Positions 1 to 8,837 of a stretch of 64,000 nt of DNA are shown piece after piece. This DNA is from DASZHJ01 sp035517495. GTDB lineage: Bacteria > Pseudomonadota > Alphaproteobacteria > ATCC43930 > CGMCC-115725. The position numbers and the translations under genes are program-made. The DNA is taken from NCBI GenBank assembly GCA_035517495.1, contig DATIYT010000071.1:62001-126000 (forward strand), given 5' to 3'. The notes beneath the pieces were generated by a model. That model was not told where the DNA came from. It worked only from the letters and a program-made list of their open reading frames with translations, and made no database searches. The stretch's first letter is position 1. Each line of letters opens with the position of its first letter.

Positions 1-1715
1 ACCGTGCGCTCGATTTCTTCAGCGGCGACGCGCTCGCCGGCCCAGGGCACGGTCAGCTCGAAACCCTGGTGCAGGTAGCGGAGGCTCGCCTGCCAGCGGA
101 TGGCGCGAAGTGTCCGCGGGATATGCTCGTGCTCGAGCCAGTTCTCGGCCTGGGTCTGCAGCTCCGAGAACACTTGTCTCATCTGCTCCACGTCATAGCG
201 CGGCGGCCGCTGCAGCGCGGTCCGGGCGAATTCCGATTTGACGCTCGCCACCAGCAGCCCCATGGCCGAAAGTACGCCCGGCGCCGGCGGCACGATGATG
301 GTCTTGATGCCGAGAAGTCGTGCGAGCGAAGCCCCGTGCAGCGGGCCCGCGCCACCGAACGGCAGCAACGCAAAATCGCGGGGGTCGTGTCCACGCTCCA
401 CCGAGACCACGCGGATCGCGCCCACCATGTTGTTGTCGATGATCGAGAGGATACCGCGTGCCGCGTGCTTGAGATCAAGACCGAGCGGCCGCCCCACGCG
501 TTCCAAGATCGCTCGCTCCGCTCCGGCGCGATCGAGCGCGATACGGCCATCCAGCAACGTGGACGGGAGACGGCCCAGCGCCAGATTGGCATCGGTTACC
601 GTGGGCTCGGTGCCGCCTCGCCCATAGCAGACCGGACCCGGCGCCGCACCGGCACTCTCTGGCCCGACACTGAGCGCTCCGCCGGCGTTGACGCGTGCGA
701 TCGAGCCGCCGCCTGCACCGATCGTGTTGATGTCGATCATCGGGAGATTAAGCGGCCACTCGCCGACACGGCCCTCGACGGTCATGCGCGGCTTGCCGTT
801 CTTCACAAGACAGATATCCGCAGATGTGCCGCCAATATCGATGGCGATCAGGTTTCGGAAACCCGCGAGATCACCCATGAAGAGCGCGCCCATGACGCCG
901 GCGGCCGGTCCCGAAAGCGCCGCCTGCACCGGTTCCCGCCGCATCGTGTCGGCCCCGGCGACACCGCCATTGGAGCGCATCAGCAGCAAAGGAGCGGCAA
1001 TGCGCTTTTCCTCGAGACGCCGTTCCAGTTTGCCGACGTAACTCGAGATCGCCGACATCACATAAACGTTGAGAATCGTCGCCATGCTGCGCTCGTACTC
1101 GCGGAAGACCGGCAGCACCTCGGCCGATATCGAGACCAGCGCCTCCGGCATTTCTTCCAGCACCAGTTCGCGCGCGCGGCGCTCGTGGCGCGCGTCCGCG
1201 TAGGAATGAAGGAAGCAGATCGCTATCGCCCGCACACCCTCCGCCTTGATCGCCCGCGCAGCATCGCGCACCGCTCCCTCGTCGAGCGGCACGATCTCGG
1301 TGCCCCGATGATCGAGCCGGCCTGGAATCTCGTGGATCAACTCCGGCGGCACCGGCCGCCTCGGCTTGATCCAGGAATACATGTTGGCATTGCGCGGGAT
1401 GTCGTGCCGGCCGATCTCCAGAACGTGCTTGAAACCGAGCGTGGTCAACAACGCCGCCCGGGCACCCTTGTTCTCCAGGATCAGATTGGTCGCGACCGTA
1501 GTGCCGTGGAAAACATGGCCGAGTGCGTCGGGTGCGAGCTTTCCGAGCGCCAGGGCCTCCTCGATGCCGGTCGCGAACGCGCGCGACGGATCATCCGGCG
1601 TGGATGGCGTCTTCGCGTTCCAGATCGTGCCGTCGCGCCGGTCGAGCAACGTCACGTCGGTAAAAGTGCCGCCGACGTCGATGGCGATGGCGGCGCGGGT
1701 CAGGGCATCGTCCAT
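1..1715 (-). CDS. hyuA: Hydantoinase/oxoprolinase family protein, HyuA-type (partial, 3' end outside window)
   Basis: This is the ATP-binding subunit of an oxoprolinase/N-methylhydantoinase-type enzyme, which in this family opens cyclic amides (5-oxoproline, hydantoins, lactams) at the cost of ATP. The frame is open from ATG 1715 to the window edge, about 571 codons; the family is usually near 690 residues, so only the C-terminus is missing. The N-terminus carries the actin-like phosphate motif AIDVGGTFTDV. Further on I read FHGTTVATNLILE, SGPAAGVMG, a second phosphate motif DIGGTSADI and GAGGGSIARV. It starts 10 bases after the hyuB stop, so hyuB-hyuA form an operon transcribed leftward. The substrate is not predictable from sequence; caprolactamase and acetophenone carboxylase subunits belong to the same family. 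Confidence 0.9.
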   Translation of the reverse strand, partial: MDDALTRAAIAIDVGGTFTDVTLLDRRDGTIWNAKTPSTPDDPSRAFATGIEEALALGKLAPDALGHVFHGTTVATNLILENKGARAALLTTLGFKHVLEIGRHDIPRNANMYSWIKPRRPVPPELIHEIPGRLDHRGTEIVPLDEGAVRDAARAIKAEGVRAIAICFLHSYADARHERRARELVLEEMPEALVSISAEVLPVFREYERSMATILNVYVMSAISSYVGKLERRLEEKRIAAPLLLMRSNGGVAGADTMRREPVQAALSGPAAGVMGALFMGDLAGFRNLIAIDIGGTSADICLVKNGKPRMTVEGRVGEWPLNLPMIDINTIGAGGGSIARVNAGGALSVGPESAGAAPGPVCYGRGGTEPTVTDANLALGRLPSTLLDGRIALDRAGAERAILERVGRPLGLDLKHAARGILSIIDNNMVGAIRVVSVERGHDPRDFALLPFGGAGPLHGASLARLLGIKTIIVPPAPGVLSAMGLLVASVKSEFARTALQRPPRYDVEQMRQVFSELQTQAENWLEHEHIPRTLRAIRWQASLRYLHQGFELTVPWAGERVAAEEIERT

Positions 1716-1725
1716 GCGTCCGGAC

Positions 1726-3510
1726 TCACGTCATACGATCACGATATTCGCCGCGATGGAAAAGCTTGGTGGGCTTGCGCGCACGGCGCAGGCGCTCAGT
1801 CTCCTCGCGATCGAGCCGCTTGCCGGCCTCGGAAAGCGCTACGCCGTAGTGCTCACGCGCGGTCTCCGGCGAAACGAATCCGCCGAGCACGTCCTTTTGC
1901 ACGCGTTCGGCTTCGCGATCGAAGGGGTGCCCGAAGCCGCCCCCGCCGCCGGTCTCGATCCGGATCACGTCCCCCTTCCGCACCAGGGTTCCATCGCCGA
2001 TTGCCGGCAGCAGGCGCTCGCCGGACCGACCGGGGTTGAGGATCACCCTCCCCTTGCCGCCATTGAGCCCGCCGGCAACGCCCCATGGTTGTGCCACCGT
2101 GCCGTCGAGACGGTTCGCCAGCAGCGCATCGGGGCCGAGCCACTCAATCTCGCGGATAACGCCACAGCCGCCGCGCCAGCGCCCCGGGCCTCCGCTGTCT
2201 CGATGGATCGCGTATGTGACGAGGCGCGCAGGATATAGCTGGTCCATAAATTCCGCGGGATTGTTCTCTTGCGCCACGAAATAAACGGCGTCGTGGCCGT
2301 CGGCATAGGGCCGCGCGCCGAAACCGACGGCAACACCATCATTGACCAGGAACGGCTCGGCCAAGGGATCGGCGTTGCGGAGATACCAGATCGCGTAGGA
2401 GCTTCCGCCGGCGTTGGCGCTTCCGGGGCTAGCGGCATTCATGAGGCCGCTGCACATGTTCATGACCCGCACCATCGCGAGGCCCCGCTGACCCAACGGT
2501 GCCGGAAATTCAGGCTGCAGCAGGCTTCCTCGGCGCAGCCGCACCTCGTCGATCGCCTGCATGGCGCCCTCATTCAGCATCAGCGCGGGATCGTCGGCTG
2601 CGAAATAGATGCCGTAGATCATGCGCGGCACGGCGGGATTGAGCAGCCAGTTGATCGGGCCGGGTGCCTGATCGTCGCTCGCCGTTGCGTCGAACATTAT
2701 GCGGTTGTGTCCGACTTCCATCGCAAGGCGGATCGTGAACGGGCCGTTGCCGTGCCCGTCGGTCTCAATCACGTCCGCGAATTCGTATCGACCGGGCGTG
2801 AAGATGGCACGCATGCGCTCCCGCACCGCCACCTCGGTCTGCCTGTTGAGGCGGTCGAAGGCGTCGAGCACCACCGAGCGCCCGAAGCGCTCGAACAGCT
2901 CCAGCAGGCGTCGCTCACCCAGCCGCACTGCCGCCACCAGCGCGCGCGTGTCGCCCTTGAGCAGCATCGGAAAGCGCGTGTTGCGGGCGAAGATGCGGAA
3001 TATTTCCTCGTTGAGCACGCCCTCGCGATAAAGCCGCACCGGCGGGACCATCAGTCCTTCCTGGAAAATGTCCGTGGTGTCGGGCGACATGGACCCCGGC
3101 CGCATGCCGCCGATATCCGTGAAATGCGCCCAGCTCTGGGCGAAGCCCGAAAGCTTCCCTTCCGCAAAGACCGGAGCCGCGAACACCTGATCGTTTAGGT
3201 GAGAAACGCCGCCATCGCTGCCATAGCAGTCGTTGTACCAGTAGAGATCGCCGGGCCGCATGGTCTCGGCAGGGTATTCGCGCAGGATCGGTCCGATCAC
3301 GTGCGCGAGCAGCGGGATAGGCGTGCCGCTGACGATCCTGCCCTCGGCGTCGTAATAGCCCGTGAAATAGTCCTTCTTCTCGCGGATCACGTCTGACATG
3401 GCCGTGCGCGCCAACAGCGCCTCGGTCTCGGCTTGCGCCGAACGCAACGCGCCCTTGATGATCTCGATCGTGACGGGGTCGGCGATGCCGGTGCGGTCGG
3501 CGCTGTCCAT
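1726..3510 (-). CDS. hyuB: Hydantoinase B/oxoprolinase family protein, HyuB-type
   Basis: The partner subunit of HyuA, 594 residues from ATG 3510. I prefer this start to the upstream in-frame ATG at 3579 because it has an AGG-rich ribosome site about 10 bases ahead and begins MDSADRTG followed by the family's PVTIEIIKGAL. Typical HyuB landmarks are RTAMSDVIREKKDY near residue 40, HVIGPI, the DLYWYNDCY segment and a C-terminal GGGGFGHPFDRE glycine-rich stretch. Length fits the family (about 550-620). HyuA and HyuB together usually make an ATP-dependent cyclic-amide hydrolase, or in related enzymes a carboxylase. The divergent M20 hydrolase gene lies 231 bases away and could act on the ring-opened product; that link is inference. 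Confidence 0.92.
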   Translation of the reverse strand: MDSADRTGIADPVTIEIIKGALRSAQAETEALLARTAMSDVIREKKDYFTGYYDAEGRIVSGTPIPLLAHVIGPILREYPAETMRPGDLYWYNDCYGSDGGVSHLNDQVFAAPVFAEGKLSGFAQSWAHFTDIGGMRPGSMSPDTTDIFQEGLMVPPVRLYREGVLNEEIFRIFARNTRFPMLLKGDTRALVAAVRLGERRLLELFERFGRSVVLDAFDRLNRQTEVAVRERMRAIFTPGRYEFADVIETDGHGNGPFTIRLAMEVGHNRIMFDATASDDQAPGPINWLLNPAVPRMIYGIYFAADDPALMLNEGAMQAIDEVRLRRGSLLQPEFPAPLGQRGLAMVRVMNMCSGLMNAASPGSANAGGSSYAIWYLRNADPLAEPFLVNDGVAVGFGARPYADGHDAVYFVAQENNPAEFMDQLYPARLVTYAIHRDSGGPGRWRGGCGVIREIEWLGPDALLANRLDGTVAQPWGVAGGLNGGKGRVILNPGRSGERLLPAIGDGTLVRKGDVIRIETGGGGGFGHPFDREAERVQKDVLGGFVSPETAREHYGVALSEAGKRLDREETERLRRARKPTKLFHRGEYRDRMT

Positions 3511-3741
3511 TGTTGTTTTCCTACCTGAGCGTGTCGCTGTATTCCCGGCGATGGAAGAGCTTGATGGGATATGGGTCACGCCGCAACCGAGCCGCTTTAT
3601 TCATGCGACGATGCAACCTCCAGACCGCATTTGAAGGGGATTGCGGGCACGGGCGCAAGGCCGGCCTGCCATGCGGTTAATACCCTATCGGAAATACCAC
3701 CGCCGCTGTAGGCTCGCGCGCTCTATTCACGGAGGAAGCCG

Positions 3742-5145
3742 ATGAGTCGTGCCGCCGCGATCGCACGCGCCGAGCGTTACTTCGATGCCGGCAAGTTCCT
3801 CGAGGACCTGGCACGCCGCGTCGCCTTCAAGACCGAAAGTCAGGTGGCGGCGAGCCTGCCCAATCTCGGCGCCTACCTGGAACGCGAGATCAAGCCGGCC
3901 TTCGAGCGCATGGGCTATCAGGTTCGGATCGTTCCTAACCCGGTGGCCAATGCCGGGCCATTCCTGATCGCGACCCGGATAGAGGATCCGAGGCTGCCGA
4001 CGGTGCTCGGCTATGGCCATGCCGACGTCATTCGCGGCTTGGAGCCGCAATGGCGCAGCGGCCTCGACCCGTGGACGCTCAAGGTCGAGGGCCAACGCTG
4101 GTATGGCCGCGGCACCGCCGACAACAAGGCGCAGCATCTCATCAACATGCTGGCGCTGGAACAAGTGATCGCCGAGCGCGGCGGAAAGCTGGGCTTCAAC
4201 AGCAAGTTCCTGATCGAAACCGGCGAGGAGGTGGGATCGCCCGGTCTGCGCCAAATCTGCGAGCAGGAAAAAGCAGCGCTCTCGGCCGATCTGCTGATCG
4301 GCTCCGACGGGCCGAGGCTCACACCGGCGCGGCCCACGATCTATATGGGGACGCGGGGTGCGATGAACTTTGACTTGATTGTCGATCTGCGCGAGGGCGG
4401 ACATCACAGCGGCAATTGGGGCGGTCTGCTCGCGAACCCCGGGGTTATCCTTGCCAATGCCATCGCGTCGATCATCGACGAGAAGGGCCGCGTCAAGGCG
4501 CGCGATATCCTGCCACGCGCTATCCCGAACTCGGTGCGAGCTGCGCTTGCGGATTGTGAGATCGAAGCTGGCGACGACGGCCCCGAGATCAACGCATGGT
4601 GGGGCGAGCCGGGCTTGACCCCCGCCGAGAAGTGCTACGCCTGGAACACTTTCGAAGTGCTTGCGTTCCGCACCGGCAATCCCGAAAACCCCGTCAACGC
4701 GATCCCGCCCAAGGCGGTGGCCGCGTGCCAGATCCGCTACACCGTCGATGTGCACCCGAAAACCTTTATTCCCGCACTTCGCATGCACCTGGATGCGCAC
4801 GGCTTCCGCAATGTGCAGGTGGAGCCATGGGACAAGGGGTTCTTTGCAGCAACCCGGCTCGATCCCGATCATCCCTGTGCGCGCTGGGCCGCGGCCTCGC
4901 TCGAACGCACCACCGGGCGCAAACCCGCGATGCTTCCCAATCTCGGGGGCTCGCTGCCCAACGACTGCTTTACCGATACGCTGGGGCTGCCCACAATCTG
5001 GGTCCCGCACTCCTATGCGGGCTGTTCGCAGCACGCGCCCAACGAGCACGTGCTGGCGCCGCTGCTGCGCGAAGGTTTCCAGATCATGACCGGGCTCTAT
5101 TGGGACATGGGTGAGGCGCCACCGCTCGAGAGGCGAAGTGCGTGA
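3742..5145 (+). CDS. M20-family metallo-amidohydrolase/deacylase
   Basis: A 467-residue dinuclear zinc hydrolase of the M20 (DapE/ArgE/CPG2/carnosinase) family, probably cytosolic since no signal peptide is seen. Metal-site motifs appear in order: GYGHADV near residue 92, GRGTADNKAQH near 125, the catalytic and ligand glutamates in ETGEEVGSPG near 160, GSDGPR near 192 and a C-terminal His in SQHAPNEH. A lid/dimerisation domain lies in the middle. ATG 3742 has a GGAGGAAG ribosome site 5 bases upstream. The stop overlaps the next gene's GTG start (GTGA), so the two are translationally coupled. Next to HyuAB it may hydrolyse an N-acyl or N-carbamoyl amino acid or a dipeptide-like product. Exact specificity is unknown. 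Confidence 0.88.
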   Translation: MSRAAAIARAERYFDAGKFLEDLARRVAFKTESQVAASLPNLGAYLEREIKPAFERMGYQVRIVPNPVANAGPFLIATRIEDPRLPTVLGYGHADVIRGLEPQWRSGLDPWTLKVEGQRWYGRGTADNKAQHLINMLALEQVIAERGGKLGFNSKFLIETGEEVGSPGLRQICEQEKAALSADLLIGSDGPRLTPARPTIYMGTRGAMNFDLIVDLREGGHHSGNWGGLLANPGVILANAIASIIDEKGRVKARDILPRAIPNSVRAALADCEIEAGDDGPEINAWWGEPGLTPAEKCYAWNTFEVLAFRTGNPENPVNAIPPKAVAACQIRYTVDVHPKTFIPALRMHLDAHGFRNVQVEPWDKGFFAATRLDPDHPCARWAAASLERTTGRKPAMLPNLGGSLPNDCFTDTLGLPTIWVPHSYAGCSQHAPNEHVLAPLLREGFQIMTGLYWDMGEAPPLERRSA

Positions 5146-6230
5146 GCTCCGAGCGGAAGAACGCGCCGCCGCGCATCGTCGTGCTGGAGGGCGACGGCAT
5201 CGGCCCCGAGATCGTGCCGGCGGCGGTCGGTGTGATGGAGCAGGCGCTCAAGAAGCATGGCGGCGCGGTCGAGTTGATCCCGAAGCCGATCGGGCTTGTG
5301 GCGCTGGAGCGCGTGGGGCGCACGGTGCCGGAGGACACGCACGAGGCAATCGTCGCGGCGGATGGCGTGATCCTTGGCCCCGTGACCTCTCACGTCTACG
5401 ACATCTTTAAACCCGAAGCCGCCAATCCCAGCGCCTATCTGCGCAAGACCTTCGAGCTCTATGCGAACCACCGCCCTGCCCGCTCGCGCGCCGGCATCAA
5501 AGCGCGCGCCAGTGACGTCGATCTGGTGGTGATGCGCGAGAACACCGAGGGCTTCTACGCCGACCGCAACTTGATGGACGGCAACGGCGAGCTTCGGCCC
5601 GGCCCCGATACCGTGCTCTCAGTGCGCGTGATTACGCGCAAGGCCTGCCTGCGCATCGCGCGCGCCGGTTTCGAGCTGGCGCGGGCACGCGGCGGCAAGC
5701 GCCGGGTAAGCCTCGTTCACAAGGCCAATGTGCTGCGGCGCGGCGATGGGCTGTTCCTCGAATGCTGCCGCGAAGTGGCGCGCGAGTACCCGGAGATTAC
5801 CGTCGACGATTTCCACATCGATGCGGCCGCCATGCACATGGTGATGCACCCCGCGCATTTCGACGTGATCGTCACAACCAACATGTACGGCGACATCCTC
5901 TCCGACGAAGCCGCGGGCATGGTGGGTGGTCTGGGGCTCGCTCCGGCGCTCAACGCCGGCGACAAAATCGCAATGGCGCAGGCGGTGCACGGCTCGGCTC
6001 CCGACATCGCCGGGCGCGGCATCGCCAATCCCGCGGCGGAGATTCTGTCGGTTGCGATGCTGCTCGATTGGCTTGGAACCCGCCGCGGCGACGCGGCGCT
6101 CCGTGCCGCCGCCCGTGCCATGAACGCCGCCGTCGATCAGGCCCTGGCGAGAGGCGCCGCACTCACACCGGACCTCGGCGGCAAAGCCACGACCAAGGGC
6201 TTTGCCGCGAGCGTCCAAGCAGCGCTCTAG
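5142..6230 (+). CDS. Isocitrate/isopropylmalate-type NAD(P)-dependent beta-decarboxylating dehydrogenase
   Basis: A 362-residue member of the ICDH/IPMDH family, which oxidises 2-hydroxy acids carrying a 3-carboxylate, with decarboxylation. It starts with GTG 5142 inside the stop of the M20 gene. Family signatures are LEGDGIGPEIV near residue 16, the substrate-loop segment VVMRENTEGFYAD near 125, a Lys/Asn pair in HKANVLR, and the metal-binding NMYGDILSDEAA near 250, followed by the cofactor segment HGSAPDIAG. The ENTEG loop is typical of NAD-isocitrate, homoisocitrate and tartrate dehydrogenases rather than LeuB. A separate NADP-Icd is present at 47948, so this one is probably catabolic and dedicated to the local pathway (inference). 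Confidence 0.88.
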   Translation: MSSERKNAPPRIVVLEGDGIGPEIVPAAVGVMEQALKKHGGAVELIPKPIGLVALERVGRTVPEDTHEAIVAADGVILGPVTSHVYDIFKPEAANPSAYLRKTFELYANHRPARSRAGIKARASDVDLVVMRENTEGFYADRNLMDGNGELRPGPDTVLSVRVITRKACLRIARAGFELARARGGKRRVSLVHKANVLRRGDGLFLECCREVAREYPEITVDDFHIDAAAMHMVMHPAHFDVIVTTNMYGDILSDEAAGMVGGLGLAPALNAGDKIAMAQAVHGSAPDIAGRGIANPAAEILSVAMLLDWLGTRRGDAALRAAARAMNAAVDQALARGAALTPDLGGKATTKGFAASVQAAL

Positions 6231-6274
6231 AACGTCCCTTCGCCTGCTCGCCTCGTTGCTCGTCACACGCCGCG

Positions 6275-7051
6275 TTATTGCCGCAGCAGCCGCCCGTATC
6301 CCTCGATCGCGGCGTCGTATCCGGAGAGGCGGAGGCAATCCCAGGCGAGCGCTTGGTTGCTGGCGACGACGGGCTTGCCGATCGCCTGTTCGATGCGCTC
6401 TATGACCGAAGAGCAACGGAGTGCCGTGCATGAGATGAACAGCGCCTCGACCGGGCGCCGGCCAAGTGCGACGCCGGCGTGATAGATCGCCTCGGGCGGC
6501 ACGCGTGCGATCCCGGGATCATCGAGCTGCTTGAAGCTGGCGCGGTCGGCGATCTCGAAGCCGTGCCTCTCAACGTAGTCGCCGACGACGCGGTTGACCG
6601 AATCCGGGTAGGGCGTCAGCACCGCGATCCGCCGCGCGCCCAGCGCCTTGAGGCCTTTGAGCGCGGCACTCACTGGATCGGTCACGGGAATGCCCGGCCG
6701 CGACCGATGTACCGCCGCCGCCACGCGCTCGGGCCCGATCGCCATTGAACCGGAGGTGCAGCCGAAGGCCATGACGTCGAGCCGATCGTCCGGCACGATG
6801 AGATCGGTGGCGTGCGGAATATGCGCTTCCATGTCGCGCAACCCTTGCGGCGAGAGCGACAGCATCAGCGGGATGCGGCTGGCGAATACCATGGCGTCCC
6901 CGACGCTCGCTAGGAAGGTGCGCAGCTCGTGCTCGATTACCACGTCGTTGCTGAGCGTAATCAGGCCGATCGCCGCCGTTGCCGCAGGGCCCTCGTCTGG
7001 CGCCGAGGGCATGGTCTCCCAAGACTGTAAAGTCTCGATCGCAGACGCCAT
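6275..7051 (-). CDS. Asp/Glu racemase superfamily protein (maleate isomerase / arylmalonate decarboxylase-like)
   Basis: A 258-residue protein with the two-lobe cofactor-free racemase fold. Two conserved cysteines sit where the family keeps its acid/base pair: C98 in MAFGCTSGS and C208 in FISCTALR. The CTSG form of the first motif is the one seen in maleate cis-trans isomerases and arylmalonate decarboxylases, while hydantoin racemases are more distant relatives. ATG 7051 has a GGAG site 7 bases upstream. It lies convergent to the M20/dehydrogenase pair, with 44 bases between the stops. With HyuAB nearby, isomerisation or racemisation of a ring-opening product is plausible but unproven. Confidence 0.82.
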   Translation of the reverse strand: MASAIETLQSWETMPSAPDEGPAATAAIGLITLSNDVVIEHELRTFLASVGDAMVFASRIPLMLSLSPQGLRDMEAHIPHATDLIVPDDRLDVMAFGCTSGSMAIGPERVAAAVHRSRPGIPVTDPVSAALKGLKALGARRIAVLTPYPDSVNRVVGDYVERHGFEIADRASFKQLDDPGIARVPPEAIYHAGVALGRRPVEALFISCTALRCSSVIERIEQAIGKPVVASNQALAWDCLRLSGYDAAIEGYGRLLRQ

Positions 7052-7229
7052 GGCTCGCTCCGTTAGATGAACAATGGGGCGGTCCGTGCCGAAACCGCGG
7101 CACGGTGCGAACCGCCAAACAATACGCGTCAGGGCGCCACGACGGCAAGGTCGGGGGCTGCTTCTCCGAAGAACCCGTGGGCGAGTTGTGGTTAGTCCAC
7201 TGCGACGGCGGCGCTCAGAAAACGATCGC

Positions 7230-8837
7230 TCATTCGGAACCTACGCGAACACCCTTCTCGGCCACCGAACGTTTCATCAGCAATGCCAGGAACGCGGCCG
7301 CGAGCGTCAGCACGGCGGTCATCCAAAAGCAGTCGAAATAGGCGAGCGAAGAGGCTTGCTGCTCGCGGAGGTTTGCCAGCTGCTGCCAGGCGAATTGCTG
7401 CGCTGCGGCCGGATCGCCGGATTGCTGGAAGAAGAAATCGTGGGCGCGCGCGGCAAATGAATTTGCGGCCGCGTTGAAGGAATCGAGATACTCGCCAAGG
7501 CGCAAGGTGTGGAATTGATCACGCCGCTCTTGGACGGTTTGCGCCAACGACACCCCGACGCTGCCGCCCTCGTTGCGCAATAGACTCAACAAGCCGACGG
7601 CAGCGGCGCGCAGCTCCACCGGTATGTATAGATAGGCCGCGACATTGGCGGGCGCGAAGCAGACCGCCAACCCGGCAACCAGGACAACGCGAGGCCAGAT
7701 GACCTGGCCCGGGCTGATGTCTAGGTTCAGTTGCGACATCCAATAATTTCCAACGGTCATCAGCAGCAGTCCGGTGCCGATCAGCCAGCGCGTATCCATT
7801 TTCAGGCCGATCAAACGCCCGACGATCGGCATCGCAATGACCGCAAAGATACCGCTCGGCGACATCACCAGTCCGGTCGTCAGCGCATCGTAACCAAACA
7901 GGGTTTGCAACAGTCCGAGCAGCGACTTGGTGGCCGCGAAGAGCCCCAGGTAAGCGCAAAAGATGATGATCGAGCAGCAAGCGAAGTTGCGTTCGCGCAG
8001 CGGGCGGAAATTGATCACGGGGTTGCGGTGCCGCAGCTCCCAAAAGATCAGCCCTGCCAAACCCGCGACAAAGCAAATGGCGAGCGTCTGGATGCGCCAG
8101 AACGGGTCGCCCAGCCAGTCCCATTCCTGGCCCTTGCTGAGCATCACTTCCCAGGAGACCGCCACGATGGCCAGCAGCGACAAACCGATCGAATCAAACT
8201 CGAACGGCTGCTTGCGCAACGCCGCACGCTGGGCGATGAGATAGTCCGGTTCGCGCAGCAAGGCATAACATCCCGCGAGTGCCAGGAGACCGACCGGCAC
8301 GTTGATCAAAAAGACCCAGCGCCACGAGTAGGTGTCCGTTATCCAACCGCCCAGGGTCGGGCCGACGATCGGCGCGATCAACGCCGCGAAGGCAAACAGC
8401 GTCATCGCGACGCCCTGCTTTTCCCGCGGAAAGGCATCGAGCAATATGCTCTGGCTGCTCGGCTGCAGACCGCCGCCCGCCAGCCCTTGGATGACTCGGA
8501 ATAGGATCAGTTGACCGAGGCTCCCGGCCAATCCGCACAGCAGCGAGCTCAGCGTGAAGATTGCGATCGACGCCAGAAAGTAGTTGCGGCGACCGAGATG
8601 CGCGCTCAGCCAGCCGCTGATCGGCAGGATGAAGGCATTGGCGGCAAGGTAGCTGGTGATGACCCACTCGCCGTCATCAGCCGTCGCCGACAGTCCGCCG
8701 GCGATGTAGCGCAACGCGACCAGCGCGATCGTGGTGTCGAGTACCTCCATGAACGTCGGCACGACGACGATCGCGGCCACCAACCACGGATTTCTCGCCA
8801 CGGATGACCGCGAGGGAGAAAGTACCGCGTCCGTCAT
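7230..8837 (-). CDS. DHA2-family MFS multidrug efflux transporter, EmrB/QacA type
   Basis: An inner-membrane drug:proton antiporter of 535 residues with about 14 predicted membrane helices. Motif evidence includes VLDTTIALVALRYIAGGLSA in the first helix region, SAHLGRRNYF (loop 2-3 motif A), the GLAGGGLQPSSQSILLDAFP segment and APIVGPTLGGWITDTYSWRW (motif C), all characteristic of EmrB. Its start overlaps the stop of the upstream membrane-fusion gene by four bases, the usual emrA-emrB arrangement. The pair would work with an outer-membrane TolC-type channel, which is not in this window. I cannot name its substrates. Confidence 0.9.
   Translation of the reverse strand: MTDAVLSPSRSSVARNPWLVAAIVVVPTFMEVLDTTIALVALRYIAGGLSATADDGEWVITSYLAANAFILPISGWLSAHLGRRNYFLASIAIFTLSSLLCGLAGSLGQLILFRVIQGLAGGGLQPSSQSILLDAFPREKQGVAMTLFAFAALIAPIVGPTLGGWITDTYSWRWVFLINVPVGLLALAGCYALLREPDYLIAQRAALRKQPFEFDSIGLSLLAIVAVSWEVMLSKGQEWDWLGDPFWRIQTLAICFVAGLAGLIFWELRHRNPVINFRPLRERNFACCSIIIFCAYLGLFAATKSLLGLLQTLFGYDALTTGLVMSPSGIFAVIAMPIVGRLIGLKMDTRWLIGTGLLLMTVGNYWMSQLNLDISPGQVIWPRVVLVAGLAVCFAPANVAAYLYIPVELRAAAVGLLSLLRNEGGSVGVSLAQTVQERRDQFHTLRLGEYLDSFNAAANSFAARAHDFFFQQSGDPAAAQQFAWQQLANLREQQASSLAYFDCFWMTAVLTLAAAFLALLMKRSVAEKGVRVGSE

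Noticed and set aside
69..2039. A 656-codon plus-strand frame over the hyuA/hyuB region
   Set aside because: The minus strand here encodes intact HyuA and HyuB motifs. The plus-strand product is low-complexity, Arg-rich and has no similarity.
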